A DNA stretch of 8,734 bases, taken from positions 1 through 8,734 of the forward strand of contig CAUJFU010000147.1 in assembly GCA_963169055.1 (NCBI GenBank), given 5' to 3'. A program made the position numbers and the translations under genes. Source of the DNA: Myxococcota bacterium. Lineage in GTDB: Bacteria > Myxococcota_C > UBA6777. Within the stretch, counting starts at the first letter, position 1. Each line of letters starts with the position of its first letter. This document shows positions 4,811 through 8,734 of the stretch, in pieces. Below the pieces are notes generated by a model. The model saw only the letters and a program-made list of their open reading frames with translations, did no database searches and was not told the origin of the DNA.

Positions 4811-7800
4811 ATGAGAGCGAAACGTATCTTTCAACAATGGACGCTGACCCTCAGCGCCGCGCTGTTGGGCCTCTGGCTCAGCGCATGCACTGGCGAGATC
4901 CCCGATCCCAACGAGACCCCTACCCCCGGCCAAAAAGAATTCACCACTGAAGAACTCGGCAACAACAGCAACAGCCGTTCTTTCGATGGAGCCTCCCCCG
5001 AAGGCCAAGCCGCACCCAATGCAGGAACCTCTGAACCCGGAGCCTCTGACGCCAAAGAAGGCGCTCCTTCCGGCCGAACCGGCACCGTCGAAGAAGCCGA
5101 TCTCTACCGCATGAGCGGAAACCTGCTCTTTTACCTCAACACCTACAAAGGTTTGACGGTGTTCGATGTTGCTGATCCCAAACAGCCCAAGAAGATCTCG
5201 AATCTTCCGGTCTTTGGGTATCCCATCGAGATGTTTGTCAACAAAAACATCGTCTATGCTCTCGTGCGTGACGCCCTCTATATGTTGAACGTCAACGGCA
5301 AGTTCGAATTCCACCGCCGTCACGTCTCTCAACTCGTCACCATCGACATCAGCAACCCCCAAACTCCTGTCGTCCTCCAACGCTTCGATATCAAAGGCCA
5401 ACTGCGCGAAGGCGTCTCTCGCAAGATCGATGACACCGTGTATGTTGTCTCTTATACGCCTCGTTGGTACTGGTGGGGCTGGTCCTACGAACAACTAGAA
5501 CGCAAAGAACAAGTCACCGTTTATTCGTTCAACGTTGCAAACCCCAGCAACATCACGATGGTTCAACAACTCGACTTGCTCAAAGAAACCTCCACCAGCA
5601 AAAACTGGGAAGACAACGGAACCCAACACAGCGAGTCTTCCAACTTTAGCGATATCACCCTCTCCGCAACTTCCAACACCCTCCTCGTTGGCGAACAATG
5701 GTATCACTACAAATCCGCCTACAATCGCAACGGTAGCACCACCAACTGGTGCGAACGCAGCCAATACGAAAACTGGCAGGCGATGAAGATCAATATCGTC
5801 GATATCAGCGATCCCAAGGGCACGATCAAGCTCCATACCCGTTTTGAATATCGCGGCCACATGGGCGACCAGTTCAAACAAACTTATGTGTATGACGATG
5901 CCACCAAAAAAGGCACCTACTACGGCATCTTCCAACGCAACGAGTGGAAACGCGACAGCAACAACTGCAACTCCGAGCGCGTCGTCCGTAATACCCTTGT
6001 ATCCGTCGATATCACCGACGGCAGCAACCCCGTCGTCCTCCATTCCCTTGACTTCGGCAAACCCAACGAAACCGTTCGTGGCAGCACATACGACGAAAAC
6101 CGCCGCGTGGTGTATGCCATCACCGCCGTCAACACCGACCCCCTCTATGCAATCAGCTTTGCTGATCCCAAAAATCTCAAAGTCCTCTCCGCTGTTGACG
6201 GACTCAGCGGCGATATGAACGTCTTCCGCTTTGCCGATAGCACCCGCAATTTCTTGATGGGCATCGGACGCGATACTTCTTCGGCTTGTTCTGGCTTTGA
6301 CCAAGATGCTCGTAGCACCAACATCGCCGTTAGCATCATGGATGTGCGCGATCTGAACAAAGTCCGCCTCGTTCAACGCAAGTGCGTCGCCATCAAAGGC
6401 GCACAATGGGTCCATTCCGAACTCAACTGGAACCTCGATCAAGCTCACAAGATGCTCGGTATGTATTCTGACAAAGACGTCAACTTGATCACCCTCCCCG
6501 TCAGCTACTACTCCCAAAACAGCACCAATGGCTGGTGGTATTCTGAATACAAAAGCGCCATCGGTATCATGCGTTGGGATCTGTCCAAGTACGACGACAC
6601 CAAAGATGAAAAACAACAAAATGTTCTCGAAAACATCGCCTCGATGGAACACCCCAAAGGTAGCGTAAAGCGCACCATCATCTTCAAACACCAAACCCTC
6701 AACGAGCGGATGGTGTTGAACCTCTCCGATACCCACCTCTCCTTGATCGATCTGTCCAACCTCAACAGCCCAAGCTTGCTCTCGACCTTTGAGTTGGCCC
6801 CCTATATCCGCACCGTCTATCGCTTTGGAAAACACCTCGTCGAACAAGTTAATCTCGGCCAATCGTACGACGATTACAACGAATTCCGCGTCAAAGAGAT
6901 CGGTTCCACCAACATCAACGATGCCAACGTCTTGGCCTCCTTCACCGTCGGCAAGATCCAAAGCGTGATCCGTTGGAAAGATTACCTCGTTCTCTTCCGC
7001 TACTACCAAGATCCCAGCAAAACCAACAGCAAAGGTTATCCCGAGTACGATTACAACAAATCCGAACTCGTCCTCTACAACTTCTCGAATCCCCTCAAGC
7101 CCGTTCTGGCCGGATCTACCGTGATCCCCCGCGCCTTCTATCCCTACTATTACTTCTATTGCGGCTGGTTTGATATGCGTTTCGGATTCGATTCGTACTG
7201 GTATCCCTACTACAACGGCACCCGTGGTTTCGTCAGCACCGGAACGGGTATCTCCACCATCCTCTTCCAATACGATTACCAAAGCCGCACCAGCAAGCAG
7301 TTGCTCTTGACGCTGGACTTCACCAATCCCGCAAAACCCACTTACCAAGAAACCACCATCCCCACCAACACCAACCGTCAGTACATGAGCCTCGTCTCGA
7401 TGGACGACAACACCTTCTACATCACCAATCGTGAGCAGATCGGCACCCGTAACCAAAACAACCAAGGCTTCACCATCTTCCGTTATTATGCAGAGCGTTG
7501 GGCACGCGGAGCCAATGGTTGGGCTTCCTCTGGCCAGATTAACCTCCCCGGTCGCCTCAGCAAAGCATGGGCATACAACGGCAAAGTCAAGCTCCTGACC
7601 AACGATCAGTCCTATATCCTCCGCCAAGTTAAAAACGGCAACAACACCTACAACCAATACCAATCGGTCTTCCGCCTCCACCTGCTTGAGCAAAGCCAAG
7701 ACGCCAAGTGGGCCGTTCTTCAAGCCTCCCGCAGCTTCCTTAGCTGGCAACTCAAAGACATGATCGCCGATGGTGACCGCCTCTATCTCAACGCCACCCG

Positions 7801-8152
7801 CGACTGGTACTTTATGCAAGAAAACAAGATCGAATGGTACGATCGCAGCGATACCCTTTCGATCTTCGACCTCTCCAAAAATACCTTCGCCGAGAAATTC
7901 TCCCAAGCCACCCGCACCAGCAATATGCAGCTCTCGGGTGTCCAAAATAACCGTCTCTTCATCCAACTCCCCGGTGAAGGTCTCTTGATCGCCGACGTCG
8001 CTGACGCCTCCGCACCCAAAGCCCTCCACTTCGAGCGCACCCTCGGATGGGCCCAAAACGTCGAACTCAGCGGTGATTACGCCTTTATCGCCTCGGGACA
8101 CTTCGGCATCTACCAAGTCAGCCTCAACAAAGCCACCATCCCCACCCTCTAA
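4811..8152 (+). CDS. Beta-propeller lipoprotein (PF09826-like), double-length
   Basis: The protein has 1113 residues. Residues 1-25 form a lipoprotein signal peptide (charged MRAKR, hydrophobic core) ending at a lipobox, LSAC, with Cys26 as the lipidation site. Thr at +2 favours the outer membrane. A disordered Pro/Gly/Ser/Asn linker runs to about 90. GTVEEADLYR at 91-100 resembles the opening of the PF09826 secreted beta-propeller family. From there, blades repeat the pattern of hydrophobic-x-D-x-x-(N/D)P-x-x-P: VFDVADPKQP, TIDISNPQTP, IVDISDPKG, SVDITDGSNP, LIDLSNLNSP, LYNFSNPLKP, LDFTNPAKP and finally IADVADASAP. These resemble LVIVD repeats. There are enough for two propellers, longer than the usual single-propeller member. 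Aromatic loops stand out at 218-226 (RWYWWGWSY) and 774-803. At least five extracytoplasmic cysteines are present. The binding partner is unknown; a surface scaffold or ligand-binding role is likely. The start follows AAGGAG with 8-base spacing. Confidence 0.88.
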   Translation: MRAKRIFQQWTLTLSAALLGLWLSACTGEIPDPNETPTPGQKEFTTEELGNNSNSRSFDGASPEGQAAPNAGTSEPGASDAKEGAPSGRTGTVEEADLYRMSGNLLFYLNTYKGLTVFDVADPKQPKKISNLPVFGYPIEMFVNKNIVYALVRDALYMLNVNGKFEFHRRHVSQLVTIDISNPQTPVVLQRFDIKGQLREGVSRKIDDTVYVVSYTPRWYWWGWSYEQLERKEQVTVYSFNVANPSNITMVQQLDLLKETSTSKNWEDNGTQHSESSNFSDITLSATSNTLLVGEQWYHYKSAYNRNGSTTNWCERSQYENWQAMKINIVDISDPKGTIKLHTRFEYRGHMGDQFKQTYVYDDATKKGTYYGIFQRNEWKRDSNNCNSERVVRNTLVSVDITDGSNPVVLHSLDFGKPNETVRGSTYDENRRVVYAITAVNTDPLYAISFADPKNLKVLSAVDGLSGDMNVFRFADSTRNFLMGIGRDTSSACSGFDQDARSTNIAVSIMDVRDLNKVRLVQRKCVAIKGAQWVHSELNWNLDQAHKMLGMYSDKDVNLITLPVSYYSQNSTNGWWYSEYKSAIGIMRWDLSKYDDTKDEKQQNVLENIASMEHPKGSVKRTIIFKHQTLNERMVLNLSDTHLSLIDLSNLNSPSLLSTFELAPYIRTVYRFGKHLVEQVNLGQSYDDYNEFRVKEIGSTNINDANVLASFTVGKIQSVIRWKDYLVLFRYYQDPSKTNSKGYPEYDYNKSELVLYNFSNPLKPVLAGSTVIPRAFYPYYYFYCGWFDMRFGFDSYWYPYYNGTRGFVSTGTGISTILFQYDYQSRTSKQLLLTLDFTNPAKPTYQETTIPTNTNRQYMSLVSMDDNTFYITNREQIGTRNQNNQGFTIFRYYAERWARGANGWASSGQINLPGRLSKAWAYNGKVKLLTNDQSYILRQVKNGNNTYNQYQSVFRLHLLEQSQDAKWAVLQASRSFLSWQLKDMIADGDRLYLNATRDWYFMQENKIEWYDRSDTLSIFDLSKNTFAEKFSQATRTSNMQLSGVQNNRLFIQLPGEGLLIADVADASAPKALHFERTLGWAQNVELSGDYAFIASGHFGIYQVSLNKATIPTL

Positions 8153-8219
8153 TCTCCCCCTATCTACCGTCCTCTTACCTCTCCTCTGGTCTTTCTTTCT
8201 CGTCTGGTTTCTCTCCCAC
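8153..8219 (+). promoter_or_regulatory. Pyrimidine-rich, G-poor tract after the propeller gene; candidate Rho (rut) site
   Basis: Of 67 bases, 57 are C or T, only 6 are G and 4 are A, starting directly after the stop codon. C-rich, G-poor unstructured RNA is what Rho loads on. No intrinsic terminator lies between the stop codon and the downstream repeat. The assignment is inferred from composition only. Confidence 0.3.
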
Positions 8220-8228
8220 AACTGTTTT

Positions 8229-8364
8229 TTACGTTGATTGGGTGGGGTTCCACCCCACGCCCCGCAAGGGACTTGCGCCCCTTGACCCCGTATCGGCGGG
8301 GTGAACAGTCGTTTTTCAAACCAACAGCGTTGCCGCTTGAAGTGGCGAGAACACGGGGGTTTTG
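8229..8364 (+). repeat. Dispersed structured intergenic element, copy B
   Basis: This is the second near-full copy of the element at 4411-4554, in the same orientation and again downstream of a gene. The 22 bases at 8250-8271 are identical to 4440-4461, and 8278-8291 and 8311-8320 are also identical blocks. The hairpins are kept: GTGGGGT/ACCCCAC at 8242-8258, CAAGGG/CCCTTG next, and an outer stem of CCCCGT (from 8286) with ACACGGGG (8351-8358), allowing a mismatch. Only four T follow the stem (8360-8363). The first spacer is 9 bases shorter than in copy A. Confidence 0.8.
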
Positions 8365-8515
8365 GAAGGCGAGGGCTTGCGCTCAGGGGGAGAGATGGTG
8401 ATCTGCGATCCGAGTTTTTCGGGGAAGTGATCCGCGTGAGGCGGAACAACGTAGACGGCTTGTCTTTCATGAGATGGTTGCGAAGACAAACGGCCCGAAA
8501 ATACAGGAGGAACCC
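8365..8515. other. Leader region upstream of hflX
   Basis: No gene is seen here. TTGTCTT (8460-8466) and AAGACAA (8483-8489) form a 7-bp inverted repeat with a 16-base loop just upstream of the ribosome binding site AGGAGG (8505-8510). No clear promoter hexamers were found. Confidence 0.4.
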
Positions 8516-8734
8516 ATGCACCCAACCCAACAACGTCCCCCCCGCGCCCTTTTGGTGGGCGTGCAACGTCCCCAAGTGACCGATCTACAGCATGCTTCTT
8601 CCATGACTGAATTGAGACGACTTGTGGAAACCCTCGGTTTTGAAGTGGTGGCTTCGACCTCTCAAAAGCGCGCAAAATTGTGCGCAGCCACCATCGTCGG
8701 CGAAGGGAAGCTTGAGGAGATCAAGCAACATATT
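8516..8734 (+). CDS. hflX: GTPase HflX, N-terminal part (3' end outside window)
   Basis: 73 codons are visible, starting at the ATG at 8516, 5 bases after a strong AGGAGG. The sequence shows the HflX N-terminal domain: ALLVGVQRP near the start, then a helix with ELRRLVETLGFEVV, and the family signature TIVGEGKLEEI at about 60-70, equivalent to the (Y/F)VGxGKxxEI motif. HflX is a ribosome-associated GTPase that splits stalled or heat-damaged 70S ribosomes. The G domain lies beyond the window. The segment before the signature reads STSQKRAKLCAA, a normal position for the variable loop. It is separated from the propeller gene by a repeat element and is probably transcribed from its own promoter or by read-through. 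Confidence 0.92.
   Translation, partial: MHPTQQRPPRALLVGVQRPQVTDLQHASSMTELRRLVETLGFEVVASTSQKRAKLCAATIVGEGKLEEIKQHI

Noticed and set aside
5495-8575. Very long open frame on the minus strand (1026 codons) antisense to the propeller gene
   Set aside because: It is a shadow caused by the strong codon bias of the propeller gene. Its translation is a low-complexity Gly/Val/Asp/Glu-rich string without domains, and the + strand frame has a signal peptide, lipobox, blade motifs and a ribosome binding site.

Overview
The window comes from a Gram-negative bacterium of roughly 50-55% G+C. The evidence is an outer-membrane-type lipoprotein, a type II secretion GspC-like protein and an HflX GTPase. The gene style (YkgJ-type cysteine cluster, large PF09826-like propeller lipoprotein, Gly-rich small proteins, many structured intergenic repeats) fits Myxococcota or related former deltaproteobacteria, but no marker here fixes the lineage. 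All genes I accept are on the + strand.

Layout. 1-77: last 24 codons of a gene whose paralogue lies complete at 576-1091. Both are followed by intrinsic terminators (100-132 and 1117-1149) that share sequence, so this is a tandem duplication. Between them is about 500 bases of non-coding DNA with an inverted fragment of a dispersed repeat, a short palindromic repeat, and three TGTGATC boxes about 17-18 bp apart. 1296-3079: a probable two-gene operon of a YkgJ-type cysteine-cluster protein and a class I SAM methyltransferase with a Dot1-like YGE/DLGCG pair of motifs. 3080-3399: non-coding, with one strong hairpin. 3400-4407: a GspC-like inner-membrane protein with a C-terminal PDZ domain. 4408-4810: non-coding, with a structured repeat (copy A). 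4811-8152: a 1113-residue beta-propeller lipoprotein. 8153-8515: a pyrimidine tract, then repeat copy B. 8516-8734: the start of hflX.

How the genes relate. Apart from the cysteine-cluster/methyltransferase pair, the genes look like separate transcription units divided by terminators and repeats. GspC normally links the type II secretion inner-membrane platform to the outer-membrane secretin; no other gsp gene is in view. The propeller lipoprotein would sit at the outer membrane. 

The points most worth following are: the Gly-rich paralogue pair, whose C-terminal 41 residues resemble the second helix of type III secretion needle subunits (inference only); the dispersed three-hairpin intergenic element with two good copies and one inverted fragment; and the double-length propeller with unusual aromatic loops.
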